Made by a program: the position numbers and the translations under genes. Positions 36,389 to 48,125 of a DNA stretch of 64,000 bases are shown here, in pieces. The stretch spans positions 682,001 to 746,000 of the forward strand of contig WOAB01000142.1 of the NCBI GenBank assembly GCA_027886185.1, written 5' to 3'. Each line of letters begins with the position of its first letter. The stretch's first letter is position 1. Origin of the DNA: Rheum nobile. Lineage: Eukaryota > Streptophyta > Magnoliopsida > Caryophyllales > Polygonaceae. The notes under the pieces are model-generated. The model saw only the letters and a program-made list of their open reading frames with translations. It was not told the origin of the DNA and did no database searches.

Positions 36389-37058
36389 TGATGTGACCTT
36401 GTCCGAAGGAAGATCACCAAGTCTCTGTAAGGATCGCTTGAATGCGTATTGGGGCACATACAACACTTCTGTAAGAGGGAAAGTCGGCGGAAGGAAGAAG
36501 AGGGGGAACTGGCGGCGGAATTCTGGTGGAGTAGGGCGGCAGAGTGGTGGTTGATGGGGCGACACTAGGGTTTGGAGGGACAACAAGAACTAGGGTTAGT
36601 TCTTGTTGCAAGGTTGCGGATAGTAGCTGGATAATTAGGTAACCGAATCGATGCGCCAGGATAGTTCGACTAGAAACGCAAAGATTGTTGACGTCAAGGC
36701 CCGGGTTTTAGGAGATTACTCGATTGTAAACAAAAGCTCTATTTCGATGTGCTCAGAAATGAAGACAGGAATTCCTACTTATACTAGAGAGTTGACCTAA
36801 TGGGCCAGATTCTCTAGTTACTAAATCTGGCAGCCCATTTTTAATAAATGGAAACCACTCCAGAACTAGCAGCTATTAAAAATGGAAATACTGGAAACAG
36901 AAAGTACTAAACAAGTAATGTATAAAATTAGAAAGAACTAGAAATAGAAAGTCTCTTAAATCTAGCTCGGGTTAGATGTAGCTGTAGAGGAGTCTCAAGG
37001 CGGATGTCTCATGGCGTCTACCTCCTCTCTAGCTGACATGGCGGACAGGGTCACATCA
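36389..37058 (-). repeat. C1 3' LTR (left)
   Basis: 670 bp, collinear with 40937-41606. A minus-strand TATA-like AGTATAAGTAGG is near 36777-36790. The polypurine tract, minus strand of 37059-37073 (AAGTGGGAGAGGG), adjoins it. Confidence 0.92.
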
Positions 37059-38110
37059 CCCTCTCCCACTTGGTTGTGAAGCGTCCCCGCTTCACCCTCA
37101 TCAGGCTCGGGCTCCAGCTGATATGTGTTGTCCCCCGTGCGGAAAACCAATCGACTCCTGTCCCCGGTCGGCTGAGGGTGCTGATCAAGTTGAGTGCTCC
37201 TCCGTCCTTGCAGCTCTTGAGGATGCCTGTCCACCCGCAAGTCCTGCAAAAAAGACAAAAAACTCGGCGAGAGGGCAAGCTCTGACATAGTAGTGGGACA
37301 AGGAATAGAACTATCAAGGACACAAGGAAACTTGCCTGGAGGAGGTACGCAGAGTAGCGATTTGCGCTCACAGGTGCCATGCAGAGGCAAAGTAGAAGGC
37401 ACATTGCCCCCTGGACCGGGAGCTCGCTTTCTTGTTGTGTTCGCTGTAGACCTCGCATGAGTAGGTAAACTGGTGGTGGAGCAGCTGCCCGTCGGGTCTA
37501 GCGCGCCAGGTGGCTTTCGTCCCGAGGCCTCTATCGCCTTCTGGCACTGTCGGTCAGCCATATCCTGCAAAATCTCATGCGGAGTCATAGGTGAGAGTGT
37601 CATGCGCTTCCCGTGTTAAGTGAACATGTAAGTGTTCAAATACCCATCGTGAAGCACGCGACGATCATATTGCCACAGACGTCCCAAAAGCAAATGGGTA
37701 GCATCCGTGGCGGTAACATCACAAAGCACAGTGTCGCTATATGGACCAATGGAAAAAGAAATAAGACACTATTGCGATACTTTGTTACCTGATCCTTCAG
37801 AGATCCACTGAAGGCCATATGGAGTGGGGTGCGGTGTAGTCGGAAGGTTGAAATGTTGCACAACCTTCTCATTGATGATTTTGCAACACGACCCCCCATC
37901 AATGATCACACTCAGCGATGCATCCTGAAGTCTGCACCGAGCATGAAACAAGTTCTCCTGTTGCTCAGTAAGGGCTCCCTCCTTGACGCTCAGCACGCAT
38001 CTAGAGAGCAAGGCAAGGCGATATGCCTGGTCATCATGGTGGTCGGCAGTACCGACCATACAACCATCAACATCGGCTGTATAGACAGCTACAGGAATAG
38101 GCTCAACGTC
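37059..38110 (-). pseudogene. C1 protease and pol remnant
   Basis: The protease is at about 38059-37640: FHARCRLQDASLSVIIDGGSC has the IIDGGSC active site typical of CRM/Reina-type chromoviruses, with LLLGRLWQYDRRVLHDG further on in another frame. After MTLSPMTPHEILQDM (start of the protease-RT linker, 37603) the ORF runs through unrelated Pro/Arg-rich sequence to the LTR. RT, RNase H and integrase have been removed. Confidence 0.75.
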
Positions 38111-38139
38111 AATATCGGCGTCGTCATAACTCTCATAAC

Positions 38140-39958
38140 CTACAGATTGGGTCGAGAAGAGGACCTTCTTGGCATTAGGACAGTCTCTCTTGTAGTGTCC
38201 TCTTCCTCCACACTTGAAGCACTCCAGATCTCGGGCTCGATCAACATGAGCGGTCTCTGAAGCCGACGGCTCCGGTCGGCGAGCAAGAGCAGGCGGGTTG
38301 GTCGTTGCGGGGTCGAGCCAGACGCAATACTTGTGCTGTTGTGGTCCTGTCTAGGCACACTAGAAGATGCAATAGAGTTAGTGCCATAACCCGAATGGAA
38401 GGGTCTAGGACCATACCTGGAGGATTGCGAGGACTGACATGGTTGCTGCTTCTGACGCAGATGTTGAAGATTTAACTTATAGGCAGTGTGTACGACATTG
38501 TTGAGGTCCTTGATCGGCAGCACGTCAACCTTGTCATGTATGGGTTGATTAAGCCCGATGATGAACCTTGTCCTCAAGGTCCCTGGAGCAACACTGACGC
38601 CAGTTTTGAAGTACATGTCCTCAAGGCGAGCGAAGAACTCCTGTGGCGAATCAGCACCCTGAGTGGCACGTACAATTTCCGACCTCATCTGCTCCTTGTA
38701 GGTCAAAGGCACATACTTCCTAGTTATCATGTGCACAAGCTGATGCCAATTACTAATGGGTGGCCAACCCATTCTGAAATGTTGTTGCTCAAGACGATGC
38801 CACCAGGTCTGAGCAGCTCTCTCAAAATATAAGGTAACGAGCTCTACCTTCTCATGCTCCGGGATAGTCAAGTGTCGCAGTACATGCTCTGTGTTCTGCA
38901 ACCACTCAATGAAAACAGAAGGGTCATATAAACCAAAGAAGGGTTTGATCTTTACCTTAATGTATCTGCGATGCACAGGTGGATGTGCTCGGCGGTCAGG
39001 AAATGGAGCGGCAGGATCCTCAAATTAGTCGAAGTGATGAGCGGCAAGCGATGGAGGAGCTCCATACTGACCGTGAGGAGGCGCAACATACGGCTGCGGG
39101 ACGCGAGCAGGCTGTCACTAACGCTGATGTGCGGCAGCAGGGCGCTGATGCTGGCGAGCCTGCTGTCGGTTGCCGGGCTAGACATCGTTCCAATATGATG
39201 CCTGATTCTGAGGCAGGCGAGGAGGTGGGATATAGCTGGTAGGGTGCTGCTGTAACTCAGGGGGGGTCCTGTAGTGGCGAGTGAAACCCATCAGCATACC
39301 CTAACTAACCCTCATCCTCCTCAAGGTCGTACTCATCAAACTGATCATCCTCATCAAAATAGATAGGCGTGCGTACACTCTGATGATCCTGAAATGCATC
39401 AACATCAAAAGGCAAAGCAGTAGTTTGTCGTTGCCGATGCGGACGTGGAGGCTGCTGACGATGCGAACTTGATTGCCTGCGGTGTGGACGACCTGCAGGA
39501 GGCTGGAAAGTAGGAGAACGGCCTCGCCTACGTCGACCACTGGAATGAACCTGATCGTCATCATGTTCCTCTTGGGAACTCTCATCATCTGCCTTTGCAA
39601 CTGCATGGTCTTCCTCCTGGATCACTATCTGCGCAGACCATCGTTGTCGACGACACTGCGAGACTACAATTCTTTCTTTCTGCGACTCGAGGCATTTCAG
39701 TTGGCCTGGAATCGATGTTGAGGAAGGCATCACAGATTTACCCTTTGCCTTTTCCAGGGCTAGGGCGCTCAACTCATCGGCCTATAACTGATCCTGATCG
39801 ATCGAAGACGGTTGTTGTCGAGCTAAGAGCTCTGCATTCTGACGCAGAAGCTCAGCTATATGCGCATCTCTTACTTTGTTGGCAGCAAACAACTCGCATA
39901 GCATCTTTTGTTCAACAGTCTCTCAGCCTGTATCGCGGGGTGTATCACCTTCTGACAT
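38140..39958 (-). pseudogene. gag: C1 gag
   Basis: Likely start is ATG 39958 (MSEGDTP). The N-terminal part (39958-39305) is Q/R-rich then acidic (FDEDDQFDEYDLEEDEG) and has early stops. The capsid domain (38976-38140) contains FIEWLQNTEHVLRHL, AAQTWWHRLEQQ and TQGADSPQEFFARLEDM. The zinc knuckle CFKCGGRGHYKRDC (38221-38180) is in a different frame from the capsid, so a frameshift lies between them. Another is near 38960. Confidence 0.82.
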
Positions 39959-40936
39959 GGTACCTGATAGCAAGATGTATCAAACCACAGGATCAAAGCA
40001 AACAACAACAGCAAAAGAGAAACAACAAACAGGTAAGCAGAACCGAATTCAACAAGCAATCACTCAGGAAACTAATTTGGTTGGCCGTGTGGGCGGTTAC
40101 GAGCTGGCTAAAGCGAGTCACACAACAATCAACAAAATCAAGGCAATGCTCATCAAAGAAAATGTCGAAAGTAGATATACAAAGATATAAGAACAGAAGC
40201 AAACACAACACAGTCAACCAAGATATGCAACCTAGACAGTGAAAGAGATAGAAGACTGTAAATGAATCACTTGTGAAGAGACGCACTTGCCTTATTTTGG
40301 CTTGTGTAGCCTCGTTTTTTTTTTGAAATGAAGGTGTCGGAATAAAGACCGGGATCTCCCTTCTTGTACTGCGACGAGACGCACTTGTCTTATTTTGGCT
40401 TGTGTGGTCTCCATTTTATATTTTTTTAAAGATAACCTAGGATTGCTTCCATAAAATTGCAAAACAAGTAGCTGCAACACACGAACACAATGGCGCAACA
40501 CAGTAGCAGACGCAGTTCATCGAAATCACGAACAACACAACAAGAAATTACAGCAGCCAAAGTTCAGCAATTCAGTGATTCAAGTGGGAAAAGAAGAAGA
40601 TTAAGAATATGTAGATTGGTGGTGCAAATCAAGGCAAATAGTGGCAAGGAATGCTTCTAAGCCTATATGCAAGCAGATCTACAATAAACACAATCAACAA
40701 CCAAGCAAAAACACACGAATTTGCTGAAAATCTGTGTGAAGTGGTACGGCACTGTGCAGTTTTTTTTTGTGTGATGATGGCCGAATTTCTCAGCCACCAA
40801 ACCTAGGTTTTTGTTGTTGTTTTTTTATTCAGATGGCAAATTTTTTTTTTAACGATGGAATTGATTTACGGAAGCAAAGGAGTGATTGAAAGAAGAGTTG
40901 GAACGACTTACGCGGTTCGAAGGCTCTGATGTCAAT
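39959..40936 (-). other. C1 leader and primer binding site
   Basis: The minus strand of about 40920-40936 reads ATTGACATCAGAGCC, the initiator tRNA-Met site with GG changed to AC. The leader is A-rich on the plus strand with two similar GACGCACTTG(C/T)CTTATTTTGG segments (40280, 40379) and T-runs. No gene seen. Confidence 0.65.
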
Positions 40937-41606
40937 TGATGTGACCTTGCCCGAAGGAAGATCACCAAGTCTCTGTAAGGATCGCTTGAATGTGTATTGG
41001 GGCACAAACAACACTTCTGTAAGAGGGAAAGTTGGCAAAAGGAAGAGGAGGAGGAACTGGTGGCGGAATTCTGGCAGAGTAGGGCGGCGGAGTGGTGGTT
41101 GATGGGGCGGCACTAGGGTTTGGAGGGACGGAAAGAACTAGGGTTAGTTATTGTTGCAAGGTTGCAGATAGTAACTGGATAATTAGGTAACCAAATCGAT
41201 GTGCTAGGATAGTTCGACTATAAATGCAAAGATTGTTGACATCAAGGCCCGGGTTTCAGGAGATTACTCGACTGTAAACAAAAGCTCTATTTCAACGTGA
41301 CCAGAAATAAAGACAAGAATTCCTACTTATACTAGAGAGTTGACCTAATGGGCCAGATTCTCTAGTTATTAAATATGGCGGCCCATTTACCATAAATGGA
41401 AACCACTCCAGAACTAGCAGCTACTAAAAATGGAAATACTGGAAACAGAAAGTACTAAACAAGTAATGTATAAAATTAGAAAGAACTAGAAATAGAAAGT
41501 CTCTTAAATCTAGCTCGGGATAGATGTAGTTGTAGAGGAGTCTCAAGGCGGATGTCTCATGGCGTCTACCTCCTCTCTAGCTGACATGGCGGACAAAGTC
41601 ACATCA
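40937..41606 (-). repeat. C1 5' LTR (right)
   Basis: 670 bp, TGATGTGACC to GTCACATCA, matching the left LTR with scattered substitutions. Confidence 0.92.
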
Positions 41607-41611
41607 AAGCC

Positions 41612-41811
41612 GTAAGATGCGAATGGGACGCGACTAACAATGAAGCTGAATATGAAGCACTCGTATTTGGACTCATCTTGGCGCACGACTTAGGAGTCCA
41701 AGAAATCGAAGTCATTTGCAATTCTCTCCTAGTCGTAAATTAAATTCAAGGGTCATACGCTGCCAAAGACGATAGAATGATAGCCTATTTAGACGTAGTC
41801 AAGAAACTAAT
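41612..41811 (+). pseudogene. R1 RNase H, C-terminal part
   Basis: Continues from 36388 once C1 and one target duplication are removed. TNNEAEYEALVFGL holds the catalytic Glu region, and MIAYLDVVKKL is the last part. TAA at 41741 stands where R2 has CAA. It is cut at CTAAT (41807-41811) by R2. Confidence 0.85.
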
Positions 41812-42472
41812 TGTTTTGGGACAAAAAGATCGGTCGACCTAAATCGCCTTAGACGGGATAACGAGTCAATTGGATAATAAAAAAAATATCCAAACCAAAT
41901 AGACAATCAACCAAGCAAAGGATAGATACGAAATGGATGTAATTTATATATCAATTGATGACTGCATCAGGTCGAAATACAACTTATCCTTAGAGAATAA
42001 AGGATCGAGCCTTGTCCGACAAGCGTCTTGGTGTTTTGAACGGCAGCGATCGGGTAGAATCTCTGGGGGGTTTGAATGAGATAGAGTATGCTAGTAAGCC
42101 TTCTGGAGCCTTGGTCGGTGAATGCGGTGTGTACATGTGTCTTTTCGTTTGTTTCTTCGTGATCTATTTATGGTATCTTTTTCTTGTGTCCGTTGTTTGT
42201 TTTTGCATTTATCCTCTATTAATTCCATGCGAGATCTCCGGGATTTGTCCTTGAATTCCATCGTAATCTATGTGTTTAATGTTGTTACCGTTGTCACCGA
42301 TCAAGCAATTAATGTCCAGGGCGAAACTTCCGGGATTTGGTCGGATCCTACGCGTCTGAAGGGCATCCGTCGCCTCTAACTCCTTCTAGCCTTCGGCTTC
42401 GTCTGGACTTTGGCCCAATTCATTTGATCTGATTCCTTGGAGTAAGTTTGGGCCCAACAATAGCCCCAAGTT
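41812..42472 (-). repeat. R2 3' LTR (left) and polypurine tract
   Basis: The LTR is 41812-42459, 648 bp, minus-strand start TGTTGGGCCC. The tract ACTTGGGGCTAT (minus strand of 42460-42472) precedes it, as in R1. A minus-strand TATA-like CCATAAATAG is near 42165. Confidence 0.9.
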
Positions 42473-42747
42473 GTTTTGGGTTTCATGGCAGCTGTGAGAT
42501 GGAGTCCAAGCAACTTTTATCCCACACGATCTCCACCGTCCGATCTAGGCACGACAGGCGAGGGCTACGTGGCGATAATCCCATTGCATGATGGGATGTC
42601 TCTGCGACTGTCGATTCCCTCCATAAATTCGAATCAAGCTTCTGACGGTTTGGCTTCATCTTCTTCATTTGTCTCCTCATTTGGTAGGTTTTGCTAGGTT
42701 TTCTCGAAAAAATTGCTCTTCAATTTCCTTCTCTCTCTATTCTGGAG

Positions 42748-44645
42748 ATGGTTTCTAGTGAATCTTCCGAGTCGACTGCTACTTGCTCGAACTCTGGCAA
42801 GAATGAGGTCCCCTCCCTTTTCCTTCTGAAGGAGGCAGACGCTCTGACGGGGACTCTATCGGAGGCGGAGTTGGAGCAGATCCTTCAAGTTGGAGGCTTT
42901 CCTCCGGAGACGGTCGCAAGGTTGCCGTATCCAGACGAGAGAGCCGATGCTCGCTACGAGGGATGGGTTTGTTTCTATGCTTACCCGTTTAGGATTGGCC
43001 ATACGTTTCCATTCTCCCCTCTTGTTAGGGATTTTTTAGCGACCCTGGCGCTTGCGCCGTGTCAGGTCATGCCGCAGGCATGGCGGATCCTTAGGGTTTT
43101 AGACTTGTTGAATGTTCAGTCTGGGGCTGGTTTTAACTTTGACGCCCTGTGGTACAACTATTCTCCGGGGTCAAAGAGTTCTTCTCGTGTCCAGTTGCGT
43201 ATTCGTCCGGGTCAAAAGCCCTTGGTGTTCAACTTAGATGTAAACGATCGTGGATGAGGGTCAAAGTTTTTCTTCGTCGAGCGTTCGTCTCTAGAGAAGG
43301 AGGCGACTATTCGTTTCTGTTGTCGGAGTGGCGAGTTGAGAGTACGTATTCGACTTCTCTTTGCCTGTTTTATGTGTTTTAACCCTTTGCTTAACTCTTC
43401 TTTTTTGTAGTCCCTGAGGCTGAAGAGTTGGAAGCGGACGGTCAGTCAGAAGGTCTAACAAAGATTATTCTTAGCATCCCCGTGTCGGAGCGGAAGTTCA
43501 TAAACGTCAACATGTTGTCGGTCTCCCCCACTACTCAGGACGTTATGTCGACTGTTTCATCGTCTCGGGTCAAGTGTGAGTTTTTGTTTGACTCATGTAT
43601 TTTTAATCGTCTGCTTGTGATTTATGTTTTGTCTGTCGTGTCTCCAGCTGGTCGGTCGAGTGTCCGTTTGAAGGGAGTGTCTGGGAAAGGTTTGATAGAG
43701 CAAAGGTTGGCAGCGGCCAGGGCCTCGTCGAGTAAATCGACGCCGATGGAGTCATCGCTACCAGCCAAAGTTGGCTTAAAAAGGAAGGCATGTGCTTCTT
43801 CTGGCGATGTGAGGGTGGTGGACACTCCGAAGAAAAAGGCGACGGCTGCTCATGGAGTCGAGAAGATCGACGCGGTCAGTCGATCGATTGCCGATCTCTT
43901 TCATGCTCAGGACCCGACTCTGAAGTCTGAAGTTGATGGCGTCTCTCCCTTGGACTGTATTGGCGAAGCGGGGTGCTCTGCGTGGAAGGTAAGTCATCTT
44001 GGCGGATCTCAAGTTTGTTCGTTTTCTTTCTCATAGTCGGGTGGAACCTTTGATTGTTTCGATCTTGTCTTTTTTCAGACTTTCCAGTTTCTCTTGGGGG
44101 CGTATTCTAGTGTCAAAGAGATGGTCGCTAAGGCCGATGATAGGGCTGCTAGGTCAGAGTCTGATCTGGCATTTTTGAAGACCAAGGTGGAAGGAGCTGA
44201 GAGTCGCTTTAGGGACGCCGAGCGCCACTTCGCTAGGGAGCTGAAGAACTGCCAAGATGATCTGGATGTTTGTCAAGGGGAGCTCAGTAAGAGCCAGTCA
44301 AGTGTTGAAGAGAAGGTGAAGCAGGCTAGGATTGAGGTTGGTCGGGTCGCAGGCGACGTAGGCTCTTTCTATGCGTTGAAGTCGCGTGTCGAGATGATCG
44401 AGGAGTTTGAAGAGGGCAAGCAGGAGACATGGGATTTGAAGGCGGAGAAAGAGACCATGGATACCTTGTTTCCGAAGGGGAATCCTAGTTCGGAGCTTTT
44501 CCAGTTGGCCGGCGTCGGAGAGGAATCTCTAGACGAAAGTGCCGGTGAAGACGAGGTCCATTCTGGCGATACCGTGCCGCTCGAGCCCCAGCCTTCCACC
44601 GATCCGAAGCCTACTGAAGGTAATGCCATGAATCCCGACCTTTGA
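42748..44645 (+). pseudogene. R2 antisense additional gene, four exons
   Basis: Exons 42748-43341, 43411-43575, 43648-43988 and 44079-44645, with introns of 69, 72 and 90 bases, all GT-AG (donors GTACGT, GTGAGT, GTAAGT). The same exon layout is in R1 on its own antisense strand. Exon 1 encodes a domain with ETVARLPYPDERAD and LATLALAPCQVMPQAWRIL, resembling Pfam PF04195. Exon 3 is basic, with a SGKGLIEQRLAAARASS region. Exon 4 is a long charged coiled coil (SVKEMVAKADDRAARSESDL and on) with an acidic end. A TGA at 43255 and a 1-base loss near 43300 break exon 1. Function unknown. It lies between integrase and the 3' LTR, opposite to pol. Confidence 0.72.
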
Positions 44646-45367
44646 CTATTTTTCGTAATTGACTTGTGACCCTACTTGTGTGTGGGTAGGATGTTTTTTG
44701 TTTTGGCGACCCGTCTACCATTGCGGCTCGCATAATGTGCTTGTGGATGATTTGAAGTCCTATATGTGTGTAGGCAGACAATATGTTTTGGTGACCCGTC
44801 CATCATCGCGGGTCGCATGTATGTAAAAAATGCTTAGACTTTTATTGTCGTAATCTGTTTTACAAAGGGTCAAACTTGTTTTGTGTTCGTATGTTTCGTC
44901 GGATTCTTCTAGAGAAGATTGTCGTTTGACGCCTCTGGTTTGTGTGTCGGTTTTGCCCGTGTGCTCCGTTGAGTAGGGCTTGCCGCGTGTATGTAGAGAA
45001 GGAGGCCTGTAAATGTATACGTTTATGTTTAGTCATGACTTAGTGTATACCGAGGAGGAAAGCAATATGTTTTTATTGCGTAGATGTAATAAGGTGTTTT
45101 AACCTTATGTATTGTATAAGGCATGCAGTGTGCCGACGTGCCTTTGGTATTCATCTCCCCGTGTTCCGATCGATCGTGTAAATGTAGTGTAAGCGCTTTT
45201 GTTTGTGATTGGATCCAGTGTGTATGTCGACGTCGTCCTGTACTTAGATTTTGCAAGGAAAAATGTCCTTACTAGATGTGAGTGCTTAGTTTAAAAAAAT
45301 AGAATTGTGTTTATAACAACGAATAGCACATGACAAGCGAAAGAATGTTAGTGTCTTACTTTGCTGG
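44646..45367. other. R2 spacer between antisense gene and integrase
   Basis: No supported ORF. It is collinear with the R1 spacer 53647-54367 in inverse. It contains two copies of GGCGACCCGTC(T/C)A(C/T)CAT followed by GC(G)GGTCGCAT near 44705 and 44790, a short repeat also present in R1. Confidence 0.5.
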
Positions 45368-46281
45368 TTAGAAGTGATATAGCTTTGGGTGTGTTGCGTT
45401 CCAACTTCTTGGGATCGGTCGTCCGTCTTTGTCTTCCAATTGGTATGCTCCTTGTCCGAACACTTCTTTGATTAGGTAGGGTCCTTCCCACTGAGGTGCG
45501 AGCTTCCTGTCGGTCGGACTCTTGGTGTTCTGGAATGTCTTTCTAAGGACCCAATCGCCAACTTTGAAGACTTTGGCTCGAACATTTTTGTTGTAACTTC
45601 TTGCAACCTGTTGTTGGAACCTGACCATTCTAATTCTGGCTCTTTCTCTGTCTCATCTACTGTATCCAGGTTGTGTGTTAGCTCGACGTCATTTTGTTCA
45701 TTTGTCTGAAGACTGTAATGGGCCGTTGGAACCAATAGCTCGGCGGGGATGACTGCTTCGTTTCCGTAGACGAGTGAGAATGGTGACTGTCCGGTCGCAT
45801 TCTTTGGAGTGGTCCTGTCGGACCAGAGGATGAACGGGAGCTCGTCTGCCCATTTTCCTTTAGCCCCTGTGAGGCATTTCTTGAGGTTGTTAAAGATGAT
45901 TTTGTTGCTAGAATCGGCTTGTCCGTTAGATTGCGGATATCGAGGAGTGGATGTGACCAGCCTGATGTTTCACTGGTCACAAAAGGCTCGAGTCTTATGA
46001 CTGATGAATTGGGAGCCATTGTCACACACGATTTCTGACGGAACGCCAAATCTGCACAAGATATTGCGTTTTATAAATGAAATGATGTGTTGGTCTTTTA
46101 CCTCTCGGTAGGCTTCAACTTCGATCCATTTCGAAAAATAGTATGTCATGGCAAGGAAGAAGACTGGTTGACCCGACGCAGGTGGGAGTTTTCCGACGAT
46201 GTCCATTCCCCATTTCATGAAGGGCTATGGTGCCAGAGTCGGATGGAGGAGTTCCGAGGGTTGATGAGGAATGGGTGCGTG
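45368..46281 (-). pseudogene. R2 integrase core and C-terminal domain
   Basis: The core starts at about 46218 (MKWGMDIVGKLPPASGQ). The first two catalytic Asp are in MDIVG and VCDNGSQF; the third position reads NGQADSSNK, Asp (codon 45915-45913) where R1 has Glu (GAA, 53098). A TGA follows FCDQ at ~45970. The frame changes near 45650 before the C-terminal part (MVRFQQQVARSYNKN to WNATHPKLYHF, stop 45368). It would join element DNA to the genome. Confidence 0.85.
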
Positions 46282-47304
46282 TCATTGACAGGCATCACAC
46301 TTCTTGGTGTATTCCATCACGTCTCTATTCATTGTGGGCCAGTAGTATCCGGTTCGCAAAGCTTTCCCTGAGAGGCTTCGTCCACCGGTGTGGTTTCCGC
46401 ATTCTCCTTCATGTAATGACTGTAAGACGCGTCTGACTTTTGGAGTCTTGAGGCATCGTAGGAGTATCCTTGTGACAGATCTTTTGAACAAGACGTCACT
46501 TATAATATCGAAGGAAAGAGCTTGTACCTTTAGCCTTTTTGCTTCTGTTTTGTCGCTGGGTAGGATGCCGTATTTTAGCCATTTGACGTAAGGTAACGTC
46601 CAGTCGTCATGATTGTTGACGATGTCTTCCTCTGGTCGGTCGTCTATCTCCATCGTGACAAGTTCTTCAAATGGTGTGATCGATTCCTTGGATGTTTTTG
46701 GAACAGTCGGTGTCATGATGTGTGCCAGTGGGATATTTGAGAATTCCTTTGGATCCAAGACGGGTCCTAAATTGGCTAGTGCGTCAGCCTGAGAGTTGAG
46801 ATCTCTAGGCACTTGCATGATGTCGAATGTTTGGAATTGGTCAATTAGCTTCTTGGCCACGTCCAGATAAGCTATCATTCTCTCGTCCTTGGCGTTGTAC
46901 GACCCTTGTATTTGATTTACGACTAGGAGGGAGTCGTAAATGACTTCGATTTCTCGGACTCCTAGGTCGCACGCCTGGATGAGCCCAAATATGAGTGCTT
47001 CGTATTCAGCTTCGTTGTTGGTTGCGTCTCATTCGCATCTTACGACCTGGGCTATCTTGTCCCCTTGTGGCGATTTCAACACGACCCCTAGTCCTGAACC
47101 TCTAGCATTCGACGTGCCGTCAGTGTGGAGCTCCCATTTACCTGTTTCATCTGTCGCAAATAACTGTGTCGCTTCTTTGGCGGCTTCTTGCTCTAGGGTC
47201 GGGCTGAAGTCCGCCACAAAGTCAGCCAGGGCTTGCGACTTGATCGTTGTTCTAGGTTCGTATTCAATATCGTAGCCATTGAGGTGTATGACCCACTTGG
47301 CCAC
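46282..47304 (-). pseudogene. R2 RNase H and integrase zinc-binding region
   Basis: RNase H starts in AKWVIHLNGYDIEYEP and holds WELHTDGTSNARGSGLG. TGA at 47031-47029 (TGG in R1) interrupts it before the NNEAEYEAL region. The 3' part (46878-46282) ends with HEGECGNHTGGRSL and CDACQ, the His/Cys pairs of the integrase zinc finger. An 8-bp direct duplication (47293-47308) shifts the frame relative to RT. Confidence 0.85.
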
Positions 47305-48120
47305 TTGGCCATTCGTCCTGTGAACTCGGGCTTCCTCATGATTGCTCTCATGGGATGGTTAGTGCAGACAATTATAGTATGGGATTCGAAATATGGTTTG
47401 AGTTTATTTGATGCCATTACCAGTGATAGTACAAGTTTTTCTAACGACGAGTATCTTGTCTCTGCTGGCAGTAATGTTCGATTGACGTAGTATATCGGCG
47501 ATTGCTTGTCGTCTTCTTCTCTGACCAGAACTGCGCTTACGGCCGACTCCGATACTGCCAGGTACATCAGTAATGGTTCGTCGTCTTTGGGTTTGGTCAA
47601 CAACAGGGGACTGGCCAGGTACATCAGTAACGGTTCGTCGTCTTTGGGTTTGGTCAACAACAGGGGACTGGCCAGGTATTTCTTCAAATCCTGGAATGCG
47701 ATTTCACGTTCCTCCGTCCATTGAAAAGACTTGTTCTTCTTGAGAGCGTCGTGAAAGGGTTTGCACTTGTCGGATGACTTTGAGATGAATCTGTTCAAAG
47801 TTGTTATCCGACCTGTCAGTTTTTGCACATCTTTGACGCACCGAGGGGATCGGAGGCCGATGATGGCTTTGACTTGTTCTGGGCTGGCTTCTATTCCTCT
47901 TTGTGTTACCATGTACCCTAAGAATTTTCCTAACGACACTCCGAAAGAGCATTTCATAGGATTTAATTTCATGTTATATCTCTTTAGTACCTCGAAGCTG
48001 TCGCGGAGGTGGTCGATATGGTCTTCTTTCTTTTTCGTCTTGACCAGCATGTCGTCTATGTAGACTTTCATTGTGCCCCCAATCTAGCCTTTGAACATCT
48101 TATTGACTAGTCGTTGGTAA
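47193..48120 (-). pseudogene. pol: R2 reverse transcriptase, C-terminal part
   Basis: Resumes after S2. It contains VYIDDMLVKTKKKEDHIDHL with the catalytic aspartates, then thumb and connection. TAG at 48086-48084 is CAG in R1. A perfect-looking 57-bp tandem duplication (47558-47614, 47615-47671) repeats 19 codons in frame in the connection region, absent from R1. Confidence 0.88.
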
Positions 48121-48125
48121 GTAGC

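Larger units (their letters stand above)
36389..41606 (-). mobile_element. C1: CRM/Reina-type gag-protease element lacking RT and integrase
   Basis: 5,218 bp. Two 670-bp LTRs (36389-37058, 40937-41606) have ends TGATGTGAC and GTCACATCA, and the target duplication is perfect, AAGCC (36384-36388, 41607-41611). The modified iMet primer site (minus strand of ~40920-40936) gives minus orientation. Gag and an aspartic protease are present. RT, RNase H and the integrase core are not. The element would need enzymes supplied in trans. Confidence 0.92.
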
